Assembly: GCA_900314935.1 (NCBI GenBank)
Contig: OMXE01000012.1
Coordinates: 39,592-103,591, forward strand
Length of the DNA: 64,000 bases
Direction: 5' to 3'
From: an uncultured Prevotella sp.
GTDB lineage: Bacteria; Bacteroidota; Bacteroidia; Bacteroidales; Bacteroidaceae
The notes beneath the pieces were generated by a model. That model was not told where the DNA came from. It worked only from the letters and a program-made list of their open reading frames with translations, and did no database searches. The translations under genes were made by a program, and so were the position numbers. Positions 1 through 7,357 of this stretch are shown here, one piece after another. Positions within the stretch are counted from its first letter, which is position 1. Every line of letters starts with the position of its first letter.

Positions 1-369
1 TGTCTTCTCAATCACCTGGTTGGCTTGGTTCACTGTGGCGTAGATGCCATACCATGCGTACGACAACAGTTGGTTCTCTGCACTGTACTGATGAGTATCG
101 AAGTCGTAGTAGAAATTGAGCGAACCGGTCCAGGTAACATTATCGGATGCGAGGTTAACACCTGCATCGAAATAACGTCCGCCGTAATAGGCACTGGCTC
201 CCAGACGATGATAGACACCGTTTAAGGCCGACTTGGCTGATGACTCGTTGGTGATGACGGCCTCGTCGGAAATATAGTTGGCGGGCTCCTGCTCCAGGAA
301 GTCGGAGCATGCGGTCAGACTGAATACAAGGCCTGACACCAGAAGGGATGGAATGATATGCTGTTTCAT
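1..369 (-). CDS. SusD/RagB-family lipoprotein, N-terminal part (cut by window edge)
   Basis: Reading the minus strand from ATG 369 gives 123 residues that run off the window. A lipoprotein signal with lipobox LTAC puts the acylated Cys at residue 21, so the mature protein is an outer-membrane lipoprotein. The following text (SDFLEQEP, then NESSAKSALNGVYHRL and a Tyr/Trp-rich stretch) is typical of SusD N-termini, which form TPR-like helices and bind glycans at the cell surface. It lies 40 bp downstream of the SusC gene on the same strand, the usual SusC-SusD order. The substrate cannot be read from this fragment. Confidence 0.93.
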   Translation of the reverse strand, partial: MKQHIIPSLLVSGLVFSLTACSDFLEQEPANYISDEAVITNESSAKSALNGVYHRLGASAYYGGRYFDAGVNLASDNVTWTGSLNFYYDFDTHQYSAENQLLSYAWYGIYATVNQANQVIEKT

Positions 370-409
370 ATTACTATGTCTTTATATTAATGATGTTACA
401 CGAATGGGG

Positions 410-3400
410 TTAAAGGGTAAGACTGGCGCCAAACACCACCTGACGTGGCTGGGGAGGGATGGCAAAATCAAGTCCTTGAACAGTACCATGGGTATAGTCG
501 GCTGCCGTGTTACCCTCAGGATCAGCACCTGAATAGCCTGTGAAGGTGAGGAGGTTGGTGGCATTGACATAGATGCGCAGGCGCTCGATACCAGCCTTGG
601 CCACGATCTTCTTGGGTAGTGTGTATCCTAACGATACGTTACGCAGACGAAGGAATGAACCATCCTCGAGGAACCTGCTGCTGGCAAAGCCGTTGTTGGA
701 GCTACCGTCGGCATTGGGAAGCGTGGAGGCACGAGGAATGTCTGTGATGTCACCCGCCTTCTGCCAACGGTCCATCTGACTCTTCAACAATCCCCAGTTG
801 GTACCGCGCATGCCACCATGCTCCTGGAAGAAACGGTTCATGTTAAACACATCATTACCTACTGAGAAATAGAAGAAGATAGAGAGGTCGAACTGCCTCC
901 AGCGGAAGTTGTTGGTGAGTCCACCTGTGAAGTCAGGCCATGCGTCGCCAACAATCTGACGGTCGGTTACCGTAATCTTACCATCAGTGTTCACATCGTC
1001 ATAAACGGAGTTACCCGTCTGGGGATCAACATACAACTGTTTATAGAGCCAGAAGGAGTACATGGGCTTCCCTTCCTCCAGACGCACCCAGTCACGGTCG
1101 TATTGAGAGAACGACACCGGTAAGCGCTCAATGAGGTTGGCATTGTGGGCGATATTGAACGAAGTCTCCCAGTTGAAGTCCTTCTTCTGGATGTTCTTGG
1201 TGGTGATCTGGAACTCCACACCCTTGTTACTCATCTCTCCCGTATTGCTATAGGTTGATGAGAAACCTGTCTTACCAGGAATAGGCGTCGACAGCAGCAG
1301 GTCGTAGGTGTATTTGTTGTACACATCGAACTCAAACGATACACGACCTTTGAAGAACGAACCCTCAAGACCTACGTTCCACTGACGGGTGGTTTCCCAT
1401 TTCAATTCAGGATTGGCCAGCTGGGTATGTAAGATACCTGACTCATCGTTATACACGCCGCCACCGTTCCAAAGACCCAGACTGGCGAAGTCGTCGATAT
1501 TCTGGTTACCGCTCCATCCGATGCTGGCCTTCACCTTCAGACCGTCGATGAACTTTAGGGGTTTCACCCATTTCTCCTCGGAGATGGTCCATGAGGCACC
1601 CACAGAGGGGAAGAGACCCCAACGGTGGTTCTTACCAAAGCGTGAAGAGGCATCGGCACGAAGGTTGGCATCGAGGGCGTAACGGTTAAGCAGACTGTAG
1701 TTGGCACCGCCGAACCATGACACAAGACTGTATGAAGAGAAAGCCGTAGAACCCGTGGTGATGGCGGCAGATGACAGTTCCTGTAGCAGATCGTCAGGGA
1801 AGCCTGAGCCGGAAATAGACTGAGAACGCAGTCCTGTATATTGTACGGAGTTACCCACGAAGGCGGCCAGTGAATGGATGCGCTTCAGCTCGGTGTTATA
1901 GTTCAGTAACTGCTCTGCGGTAACGGTGTAGTTGGTCGTCGTAGCATCGGTAGCACTGCCGTTAGGCTGACCGTCGGCCAGCTGGGTGTTGAAATAACGC
2001 TTCTCGCGATAGTTGTTGTAATCAAGACTAACGGATGATTTGAACTGCAGACCCTTAAGGATCTTCCAGGTCAGGGCAACATTATCTACTGAACGCAGAC
2101 CATAGGTATGGTGGTTACTGTTGTCGATTAGTGCATAGATATTGTCAAAGATACCATAGCGGGCATAGGAACCATCTTCATTGTATGGGTTGAGGAGTGT
2201 GCTGTGATGTACAGAGGCCTGAAGGATACCCTTAGGACTGTTGGCTATACGACTCAGTGAACGGCGAGTCCAAATCAAAGAGGTTCCTGTTGACAGGGAA
2301 ACGTTCTTGTTGATGTCATGGTCAAGGTTCACCCTGAATCCCAATCGACTGAAGTCTTGTGTTCGCACAATGGCCTCCTGGTCGGTATATTCCGTACCGA
2401 TATAGAAACGGGTGCGGTCGTTACCACCTGAAACGGCGAGGTTGTAGTTCTGGATAGTGGCTGTACGGAAGATGACGTTCTGACGGTCGTAGGTGTTCTG
2501 CTCCTCAGGCAGTCCCAGTCCGCCATCGGCTTTTGAACGGTAGGGTATAAGGGCGGGATCCTTTCCATCGTTGATCCAAGCCTCGTTCAGAATCTGAGCC
2601 GTCTCAGGTCCGGTGGCAAGGTCCCATAGCTTAGCTGCCTTGGCAAAGCCATATTCGGCACTGAAGCTCACGCGAGTCTTTTGTTCCTTACTGCCGCGCT
2701 TGGTGGTGACCAGTACGACACCGTTGGCACCTCTGGCACCATAGATGGCGGTAGCATTGGCATCCTTCAACACCTCGATCTTCTCGATATCATTAGGATT
2801 GAGATCGGTAAGGGCATTGATGGTCTGACCACCGTTGGCAATCGACTGCAGTGGCTGACTGTTGATGGGTACGCCATCGATGATGTATAAAGGATCATTA
2901 CCGGCATTGATGGAGGTGGTGCCACGTAATCTTACGAACACGCCAGAGCCCGGAGTACCAGAAGATCCTGAGATGATGACACCTGCTGCCTGACCTTGCA
3001 GTTGCTCGTTGAAGCCGGAGGCGGCAGTGGACGTGATGTCACTACCTTTCACAGAGGCTACAGAACCGGTCAGATTCTGTCGTTTCACCTGCGTGTAACC
3101 CAGCACAACAACCTCATTCAGTCGGTTTGAGTTATCTATCAATGCGATCTCAACTGGCTCCTCGAAGTCATAGACATCCACATCGAGGGGGCGATAGCCT
3201 ATAAATTCCACACGGAGGGTCAAAGGCGCCTCCACCTTGGTCTGCAAAGAGAAGTTTCCGTCGATATCGGTTACTACGCCCTGACCCTTTTCACTCTTGA
3301 CGATGACAGAGGCTCCAATGAGCGATTCGCCAGTGCGAACATCAGAGATATGACCTGTAATCAGGTTCTGCGAGAAAGCCAACAGAGGGCTAATCGCAAC

Positions 3401-3430
3401 GAATGTTGCAATAAACAATCTTTTTACCAT
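410..3430 (-). CDS. SusC/RagA-family TonB-linked outer-membrane transporter
   Basis: 1006 residues, normal SusC length. A signal peptide (about 1-20) is followed by a carboxypeptidase-regulatory-like beta domain (about 23-100), the SusC signature around NEVVVLGY near residue 105, a plug domain with the DP(L)YIIDGVP segment near 185, and a long beta-barrel. With the SusD lipoprotein it should form a TonB-driven importer of oligosaccharides or other large ligands. The gene lies between the upstream PstS-like gene and susD. No TAnnTTTG promoter was found directly upstream, so it is probably transcribed from the promoter near 4.66 kb, with the palindrome array at 3479-3537 in its leader. The ligand is unknown; the PstS-like neighbour hints that it may not be a simple glycan. 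Confidence 0.95.
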   Translation of the reverse strand: MVKRLFIATFVAISPLLAFSQNLITGHISDVRTGESLIGASVIVKSEKGQGVVTDIDGNFSLQTKVEAPLTLRVEFIGYRPLDVDVYDFEEPVEIALIDNSNRLNEVVVLGYTQVKRQNLTGSVASVKGSDITSTAASGFNEQLQGQAAGVIISGSSGTPGSGVFVRLRGTTSINAGNDPLYIIDGVPINSQPLQSIANGGQTINALTDLNPNDIEKIEVLKDANATAIYGARGANGVVLVTTKRGSKEQKTRVSFSAEYGFAKAAKLWDLATGPETAQILNEAWINDGKDPALIPYRSKADGGLGLPEEQNTYDRQNVIFRTATIQNYNLAVSGGNDRTRFYIGTEYTDQEAIVRTQDFSRLGFRVNLDHDINKNVSLSTGTSLIWTRRSLSRIANSPKGILQASVHHSTLLNPYNEDGSYARYGIFDNIYALIDNSNHHTYGLRSVDNVALTWKILKGLQFKSSVSLDYNNYREKRYFNTQLADGQPNGSATDATTTNYTVTAEQLLNYNTELKRIHSLAAFVGNSVQYTGLRSQSISGSGFPDDLLQELSSAAITTGSTAFSSYSLVSWFGGANYSLLNRYALDANLRADASSRFGKNHRWGLFPSVGASWTISEEKWVKPLKFIDGLKVKASIGWSGNQNIDDFASLGLWNGGGVYNDESGILHTQLANPELKWETTRQWNVGLEGSFFKGRVSFEFDVYNKYTYDLLLSTPIPGKTGFSSTYSNTGEMSNKGVEFQITTKNIQKKDFNWETSFNIAHNANLIERLPVSFSQYDRDWVRLEEGKPMYSFWLYKQLYVDPQTGNSVYDDVNTDGKITVTDRQIVGDAWPDFTGGLTNNFRWRQFDLSIFFYFSVGNDVFNMNRFFQEHGGMRGTNWGLLKSQMDRWQKAGDITDIPRASTLPNADGSSNNGFASSRFLEDGSFLRLRNVSLGYTLPKKIVAKAGIERLRIYVNATNLLTFTGYSGADPEGNTAADYTHGTVQGLDFAIPPQPRQVVFGASLTL

Positions 3431-3478
3431 AAAACTATTACCTTTTTTTGTTTATCTAAGCTATTCTTGTTCTTTTTG

Positions 3479-3537
3479 TTCCCATGTTGGGAATATTTTA
3501 TTCCCACGTTGGGAACAATTTATTCCCATGCTGGGAA
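3479..3537. promoter_or_regulatory. Three 15-bp palindromes at exact 22-bp spacing upstream of susC
   Basis: TTCCCATGTTGGGAA (3479-3493), TTCCCACGTTGGGAA (3501-3515) and TTCCCATGCTGGGAA (3523-3537). Each has perfect 6-bp arms TTCCCA/TGGGAA around a 3-bp centre. The starts are exactly 22 bp apart, about two helical turns, separated by 7-bp AT-rich spacers. They occupy the gap between the PstS-like gene and susC. The phasing suggests cooperative binding of a dimeric regulator to one DNA face. In RNA the same sites would form short hairpins. The binding protein is unknown. Confidence 0.85.
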
Positions 3538-3573
3538 CATCATTTGCGATGAATCATGCGGGTGTTCAAATTC

Positions 3574-4506
3574 CTAATTCTGTGCAGTAAGTGAGTTATT
3601 GATTTTTTCTTTCTCTATCTGTGCCACTTTGTTGTCCAGATTCAACAGTCCGTATTCATGGTTATATTTCGTACCATTGGTAAGCACCCACTGCAGGAAC
3701 TTGTTCAGGGCCTCGTCACCCTCGTTGTAGCTCACTCCGATCTTCTCGATAGCTACTTCCGACACCCTGTCGTTTTCCAGGATGGTAATGAGCTCATCCA
3801 GTGTGGCTTTATCGGAGAAGTTCTCTTCGAGGTTCTTCTTCACGTCAATGCCGATGATGGAGAGATCACTCTTTACATGTCGGCTCTGCAGGTCGAAGAT
3901 ATTAGGCAGGGCGTTGAACGATACACCGAGCGGATCCTTTGCCAAGGCAGTGTTCAGGAAGAGATCATCTCCCGAGATGCGCTTGCCGCGGAAATTACTT
4001 CTCTCCTCACCGAAGTTATGGGCGAACGATGAGGCCACAGAAGTAGCGTTACTACCACTATATATAACAAGTTGTTCAAACTGCTTGATCTTCTTCACGT
4101 CCTCATCGAATTCATCATCGAGGAAGAAAAGCTGCTTTAGCTTCTTCGAGTTCAGGTGCTTGCCTTCCAGCACTTTGGCAGCCTCACTACCGCTGGCTGT
4201 GATAGGCAGCACGGCGAACTCTCCAAAATAAACAATATGGCTAAAGTCTTTTGTATTACTCTCTTGATTGTCAAAAACGATATTCAGGTCTATGCTACCC
4301 TGATTCTGATTACCTTTGGCGATCTGGAACTCTACGCCAGGTTGTGTTTTTGCATATTCTGTGATCCACTTCTCTACCAGCGGGCGGGCAAAACGTGGAG
4401 CTTTCACGTAGCGCACACTGCTCGTGTTGGTAGAATTACCCTCAGCCCAAATATGACTGATATTGATACTCAATAATACTGCTATTGCCAATGCTATTCT
4501 TTTCAT
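3574..4506 (-). CDS. PstS-like periplasmic substrate-binding protein
   Basis: 310 residues with a signal peptide (about 1-22). The fold pattern resembles phosphate-binding PstS-like proteins: an early FARPLVEKWITEY segment, a central SGSNATSVASSFAHN stretch of the ligand-loop type, and a LGVSFNALPNIFD region. It lacks a lipobox, so it is probably soluble in the periplasm. No ABC permease is nearby; instead it precedes SusC/SusD on the same strand. It may therefore deliver or sense a ligand imported by that pair. Phosphate is the family default and is not proven here. A good promoter lies about 145 bp upstream of its start. Confidence 0.7.
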   Translation of the reverse strand: MKRIALAIAVLLSINISHIWAEGNSTNTSSVRYVKAPRFARPLVEKWITEYAKTQPGVEFQIAKGNQNQGSIDLNIVFDNQESNTKDFSHIVYFGEFAVLPITASGSEAAKVLEGKHLNSKKLKQLFFLDDEFDEDVKKIKQFEQLVIYSGSNATSVASSFAHNFGEERSNFRGKRISGDDLFLNTALAKDPLGVSFNALPNIFDLQSRHVKSDLSIIGIDVKKNLEENFSDKATLDELITILENDRVSEVAIEKIGVSYNEGDEALNKFLQWVLTNGTKYNHEYGLLNLDNKVAQIEKEKINNSLTAQN

Positions 4507-4651
4507 GACCTTTATTTTTTATTTTGTTTATACCTATTATATATACGCTCTCTCTCCTTGTCATTGCCATCATACAACAGCAACAACATCCTTGCATTTG
4601 CATTCGATTCATTGTCTTCATAACTCAATCATATTGTTTAAAATCACGCTG

Positions 4652-4682
4652 CAAAGATACGGTGATTCCGGCATACCCACAA
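4652..4682 (-). promoter_or_regulatory. Promoter for the PstS-like/SusC/SusD operon
   Basis: On the minus strand TATCTTTG (4659 to 4652) matches the Bacteroidetes -7 box TAnnTTTG, and TTG (4682 to 4680) lies 20 bp upstream as the -33 element. Transcription would start near 4648 and give a leader of about 140 nt before the ATG at 4506. The rest of 4507-4740 has no gene that I can support. Confidence 0.7.
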
Positions 4683-4746
4683 TCCCGATGATGTGGCATT
4701 TCATATACCGCATATATGGTAGGTGTCCTTCATAAACACAAAAAAA

Positions 4747-4802
4747 GCGATGCGTCGCGCATGGAAACTTTAACCGACAACAGTTTCAAACGGACGCATC
4801 GC
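4747..4802 (-). terminator. Intrinsic terminator of the sulfur-carrier (ThiS/ThiF/JAMM) operon
   Basis: Perfect 10-bp arms GCGATGCGTC (4747-4756) and GACGCATCGC (4793-4802) enclose a second 6-bp stem (4764-4769 with 4782-4787). On the minus strand the hairpin is followed by six T (4746 to 4741). It sits just beyond the JAMM protease gene, the last gene of the minus operon. Confidence 0.85.
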
Positions 4803-4808
4803 GCAATA

Positions 4809-4867
4809 ATAATTGTCAATTGTAAATAATCAATTTTCAATTATCAATTCTCAATTTTCAATTTTCA
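4809..4867. repeat. Heptanucleotide tandem repeat (TCAATTN)n over a stop codon
   Basis: Consecutive 7-bp units from 4816: TCAATTG, TAAATAA, TCAATTT, TCAATTA, TCAATTC, TCAATTT, TCAATTT. The next TCA (4865-4867) is the stop codon (TGA on the minus strand) of the JAMM protease gene. Read with the gene, each unit supplies TGA, and the 7-bp period puts stops in all three frames. Confidence 0.9.
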
Positions 4868-5254
4868 TAAGTGTACTTCCTTATCTACCACCTCTCCATT
4901 CAGAATCTTGAAGGAGTTCAGTTTCGGTTCTCCGTCAAGTAGTGAGAGGATGGCATATCGGATGGTAGGGTCATTTGCCAGGCGCAGGTCTTCTTGTGAA
5001 GGCCGTGATGGTGAGGCAGGATGACTGTGCCAGTTGGCCAGGATCTTCAATCCCTTTTCACGAGCATAACGCAGGGCAGCAAACTGGTCCTTGGGTGCGA
5101 AGGAGAAGTGTTCCGACGAGTGGTCGATGTTCTCCATCCAGTAGTTCTCTATGACTTCGTCGCCATTCCCCAGCAGATAACCGCACGACTCATTCGGTGC
5201 ATCTTTTTCCGCCTGTTCAATCAGTTCATCTATGATGTTCTGTGGAATCTTCAT
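4865..5254 (-). CDS. JAMM/Mov34-family metalloprotease (M67 type) acting on a sulfur carrier
   Basis: 129 residues. The JAMM zinc site is complete: Glu22, then HSHP with His76 and His78, Ser86 and Asp89, fitting E-x(n)-H-x-H-x(10)-D. Known relatives (Mec, HcyD) remove residues from the C-terminus of ubiquitin-like sulfur carriers to expose or recycle the GG end. It is third in a minus-strand operon after the ThiS-like carrier and its activating enzyme, and that carrier does have residues after its GG. Its stop codon lies in a heptamer repeat. Confidence in the family is high; the link to homocysteine synthesis is inference. Confidence 0.92.
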   Translation of the reverse strand: MKIPQNIIDELIEQAEKDAPNESCGYLLGNGDEVIENYWMENIDHSSEHFSFAPKDQFAALRYAREKGLKILANWHSHPASPSRPSQEDLRLANDPTIRYAILSLLDGEPKLNSFKILNGEVVDKEVHL

Positions 5255-5281
5255 TTAATGTTTAATCTTTAATCTTTAATG
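5255..5281. repeat. Heptanucleotide repeat (TTTAATS)4 between JAMM and ThiF genes
   Basis: Units TTTAATG, TTTAATC, TTTAATC, TTTAATG (5254-5281) fill the gap between the JAMM start codon and the ThiF-like gene. The ThiF stop (5276-5278, TAA on the minus strand) lies within the last unit. Confidence 0.85.
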
Positions 5282-6082
5282 TTTCAAATCGCACGCCGCC
5301 TGTTCGTAATCTATCAAATGGTCGATGGTGGGATTCGAGCCGCAGATGGCGCACGAGTCACGATGCTTCACGGGCACAGTACGGAACTGCATGGTCTTGG
5401 CATCGAAAGTCAGCAGACGGTTTGTGAGCAACTCTCCCACACCAGTAAAGTATTTCAATGTCTCGGCGGCCTGAATGGTACCTAACATTCCTGCGATGGC
5501 GCCCAACACACCAGCTTGCGAACAGGTGGGTACTGCACCCACGGGTGGCGGTTCCTTGAACATACAGCGGTAGCAGGCAGTACCAGGAAGGTGCGTGAAT
5601 GTCTGACCGTTGAAGCGCAGGATACCGCCATGCGAGAATGGCTTACCAGCCATTACGCACGCATCGTTGATGAGGAACTTCACGGGAAAGTTATCGGTAC
5701 CATCCACCACGAAGTCGTATTCCTTGATGATATCCAGTGCGTTCGATGAGTCGAGGAACTCATAATAGGTGTCCACCTTTACATCGGGATTGATGGCCTT
5801 GATTTTTTCTTCAGCACTCTTCACCTTTGGTACCCCTACGTCTTTGGTGAAATGAATCACCTGTCGCTGCAGATTACTCAAATCCACCACATCAGCATCC
5901 ACGATACCGATACGTCCGATACCGGCTGCTGCCAGGTATAGACTCGCGGGAGCACCCAGGCCGCCGGCACCCACCACGAGTACGCGCGCGTTCATAATCT
6001 TTTCTTGTCCCTCAACACCTACATCCTGCAGTAGGATGTGTCGTGAGTATCGCTGTATCTGTTCTTCTGTAAAATCAATCAT
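5276..6082 (-). CDS. HesA/MoeB/ThiF-family sulfur-carrier adenylyltransferase (E1-like)
   Basis: 268 residues. The Rossmann ATP site GAGGLGAP appears near residue 38, followed by DxVDLSNLQRQ (the Arg-finger region), the DGTDNFPVKFLIND segment and paired zinc cysteines CYRC and CAIC. No C-terminal rhodanese domain is present, so sulfur must come from a separate donor such as TusA or the desulfurase encoded across the divergent promoter. It should adenylate the C-terminal GG of the neighbouring ThiS-like protein so that it can become a thiocarboxylate. MoeB or ThiF for molybdopterin or thiamine are alternatives by sequence, but no other genes of those pathways are here. Confidence 0.92.
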   Translation of the reverse strand: MIDFTEEQIQRYSRHILLQDVGVEGQEKIMNARVLVVGAGGLGAPASLYLAAAGIGRIGIVDADVVDLSNLQRQVIHFTKDVGVPKVKSAEEKIKAINPDVKVDTYYEFLDSSNALDIIKEYDFVVDGTDNFPVKFLINDACVMAGKPFSHGGILRFNGQTFTHLPGTACYRCMFKEPPPVGAVPTCSQAGVLGAIAGMLGTIQAAETLKYFTGVGELLTNRLLTFDAKTMQFRTVPVKHRDSCAICGSNPTIDHLIDYEQAACDLKH

Positions 6083-6091
6083 AATACTATA

Positions 6092-6126
6092 GCGGTAGCA
6101 AATTATTCACTTTTCACTTTTCACTT
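6092..6126 (-). repeat. Dispersed repeat: heptamer tract plus TTTGCTACCGC tail (copy 1)
   Basis: On the minus strand AAGTGAA is repeated, followed by an AT-rich step and TTTGCTACCGC. A second copy with one more heptamer is at 49135-49176 in the opposite orientation. The last codon (AAG) and stop (TGA, 6123-6121) of the ThiS-like gene are the first bases of the repeat, so its protein C-terminus is partly repeat-derived. Confidence 0.85.
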
Positions 6127-6336
6127 GAGATTGCCTCCTCCCATGAAGTACAGGAAGTCAACCTTGTCACCCTCCTTCAGCTGGATAGCGTCCCAGTCCT
6201 CGCGCTCGGCAAACTCCTCGTTTACCTGCACGCTGACCATCTCTGGCTGCTGTACATTACTGTTATTGATCAGTTCACTCACGCTGAGCGGCAGACTAAT
6301 TTCCTGCGCGTCTCCATTTACATAAATCTTTGCCAT
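6121..6336 (-). CDS. ThiS/MoaD-like ubiquitin-fold sulfur carrier with C-terminal extension
   Basis: 71 residues with the ThiS/MoaD pattern: short beta strands, ELINNSN helix, VNEEFAER and a C-terminal GDKVDFLYFMGGG region. Thiamine and molybdopterin carriers normally end in GG, but here GGG (66-68) is followed by NLK (69-71). Carriers with such tails (CysO in actinobacteria, HcyS in Wolinella) need a JAMM protease, which is two genes downstream. As a thiocarboxylate it could supply sulfur to a MetY-type enzyme for homocysteine. First gene of the minus operon, 5 bp from the end of the shared promoter inverted repeat. Confidence 0.88.
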   Translation of the reverse strand: MAKIYVNGDAQEISLPLSVSELINNSNVQQPEMVSVQVNEEFAEREDWDAIQLKEGDKVDFLYFMGGGNLK

Positions 6337-6341
6337 ATAAC

Positions 6342-6521
6342 TGTCGGTTTAATGATAAAATTTCGAGTGCAAAGTTAGTGGTTTTTCACAGGGTAGGCAA
6401 TCGCCTATTCATGGCATTTTGACTACCTATGATATGGTATGCGATTTACCATCGCTGTGGGATTGTGACATTGGCAATTCCGCCGTAATTTTGCACTCGG
6501 AATTTTATCATTAAACCGACA
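6342..6521. promoter_or_regulatory. Symmetric divergent promoter of the sulfur/encapsulin cluster
   Basis: A 36-bp inverted repeat (6342-6377 and 6486-6521) matches at 34 of 36 positions. Each arm carries a -7 box (TAACTTTG on minus, TAATTTTG on plus) and almost the whole 5' leader up to the start codon. Both -33 TTG elements (6400-6398 minus, 6463-6465 plus) are 20 bp from their -7 boxes. The centre holds ATGGTA-N7-TACCAT (6434-6452) and TAGGC-AATC-GCCTA (6394-6407), the latter covering the minus -33. This suggests joint control of the two operons by one regulator. Confidence 0.85.
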
Positions 6522-6525
6522 AATT

Positions 6526-7005
6526 ATGGCAGATAACAAGAAACTGAGCATTATCGCCTTCAGTGGCGATTTTGACAAGCTGACGGCTGTATTTACATTA
6601 GGTACGGGCGCGGCTGCAGTAGGGTATGAGGTGAACATCTTCTTTACGTTCTGGGGACTCGACGCCATCAAGCGTAAGCAGGGAAGGAGTTTCACAGGTG
6701 GTAATTGGCTTACTAAGATCTTCGGATTCATGATGGGCGGTCTGAAGGCAACACCTACCTCACGCTTCAATTTCCTCGGTGCGGGTCCTAAGATCTTCCG
6801 TTACTTGATGCGAAAGAACAATGTAGCAACGCTCGAGGAACTCGTCGAGGCTGCTAAGGCATTAGGTATTAACCTGTATGCCTGCGAGATGGCGATGCAT
6901 GTACTTGGTCTGAAGAAAGATGACTTTATTCCAGAGGTGAAGGACGTGCTTGGTGTGGCTTCGTTCCTGCAGCTCAGCGAGGGTGGACAAACCTTATTCA
7001 TTTAA
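6526..7005 (+). CDS. DsrE/DsrF-like sulfur-transfer protein (DsrE2 type)
   Basis: 159 residues of the DsrE/DsrF/DrsH-like family. The N-terminus fits DsrE2 (IIAFSGDFDKL, then GYEVNIFFTFWGLDAI), with a hydrophobic GFMMGG segment and a single conserved Cys120 in LYACEMAMHVLG. Relatives carry persulfide sulfur on that cysteine and partner with TusA, which is the next gene 30 bp downstream. It is first in the plus operon with tusA, the encapsulin shell and the cysteine desulfurase. The direction of sulfur flow is inference. Confidence 0.9.
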   Translation: MADNKKLSIIAFSGDFDKLTAVFTLGTGAAAVGYEVNIFFTFWGLDAIKRKQGRSFTGGNWLTKIFGFMMGGLKATPTSRFNFLGAGPKIFRYLMRKNNVATLEELVEAAKALGINLYACEMAMHVLGLKKDDFIPEVKDVLGVASFLQLSEGGQTLFI

Positions 7006-7035
7006 TTGTAAACTCAACATTCATCATTTACATCT

Positions 7036-7260
7036 ATGGCAACAAAAGTATTGGACATCACGAAGGAACATTGTCCGATGACCTTCGTCAAGACAAAGAT
7101 TGAACTCTCGAAACTCCAGTCGGGAGAGATTCTCGAAGTACTGCTCAGTGAGGGCGAACCGCTCGATAACGTTCCCCGGAATGCCAAGGAGCAAGGATAT
7201 CATGTCCTCTCCGTGGAGCATGTGGAGGGAACAACCTATAAAGTGACAATTCAGAAATAA
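7036..7260 (+). CDS. TusA/SirA-like sulfur carrier
   Basis: 74 residues. Cys13 lies in CPMT, a variant of the TusA CPxP motif, followed by the usual helix FVKTKIELSKLQ and the LLSEGEPLDNVP strand-loop. TusA proteins accept persulfide sulfur from a cysteine desulfurase and pass it to DsrE-type or other acceptors. Here both partners are in the same operon. The missing second Pro of CPxP is seen in other divergent TusA proteins and does not remove the reactive Cys. Confidence 0.9.
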   Translation: MATKVLDITKEHCPMTFVKTKIELSKLQSGEILEVLLSEGEPLDNVPRNAKEQGYHVLSVEHVEGTTYKVTIQK

Positions 7261-7281
7261 TCATGTATAACCATGGAGCAG

Positions 7282-7331
7282 AGAAGTATCTTCCTTTTAT
7301 CTCCATAGTAAGCGAAGCGAAGATAACTTCT
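7282..7331 (+). other. Hairpin between tusA and the encapsulin gene
   Basis: AGAAGTATCTTC (7282-7293) pairs with GAAGATAACTTCT (7319-7331), with one extra A, in the 97-nt gap before the shell gene. No T-run follows, so it is not an obvious terminator. It could be an RNA processing or stability element separating the high-copy shell message from the upstream carriers. Confidence 0.5.
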
Positions 7332-7357
7332 ACTAACTCCTTTAAACTCCTGAAAAA

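Noticed and set aside
3350-3577. Plus-strand ORF across the palindrome array
   Set aside because: It is composed of susC antisense and repeat sequence with no protein features.
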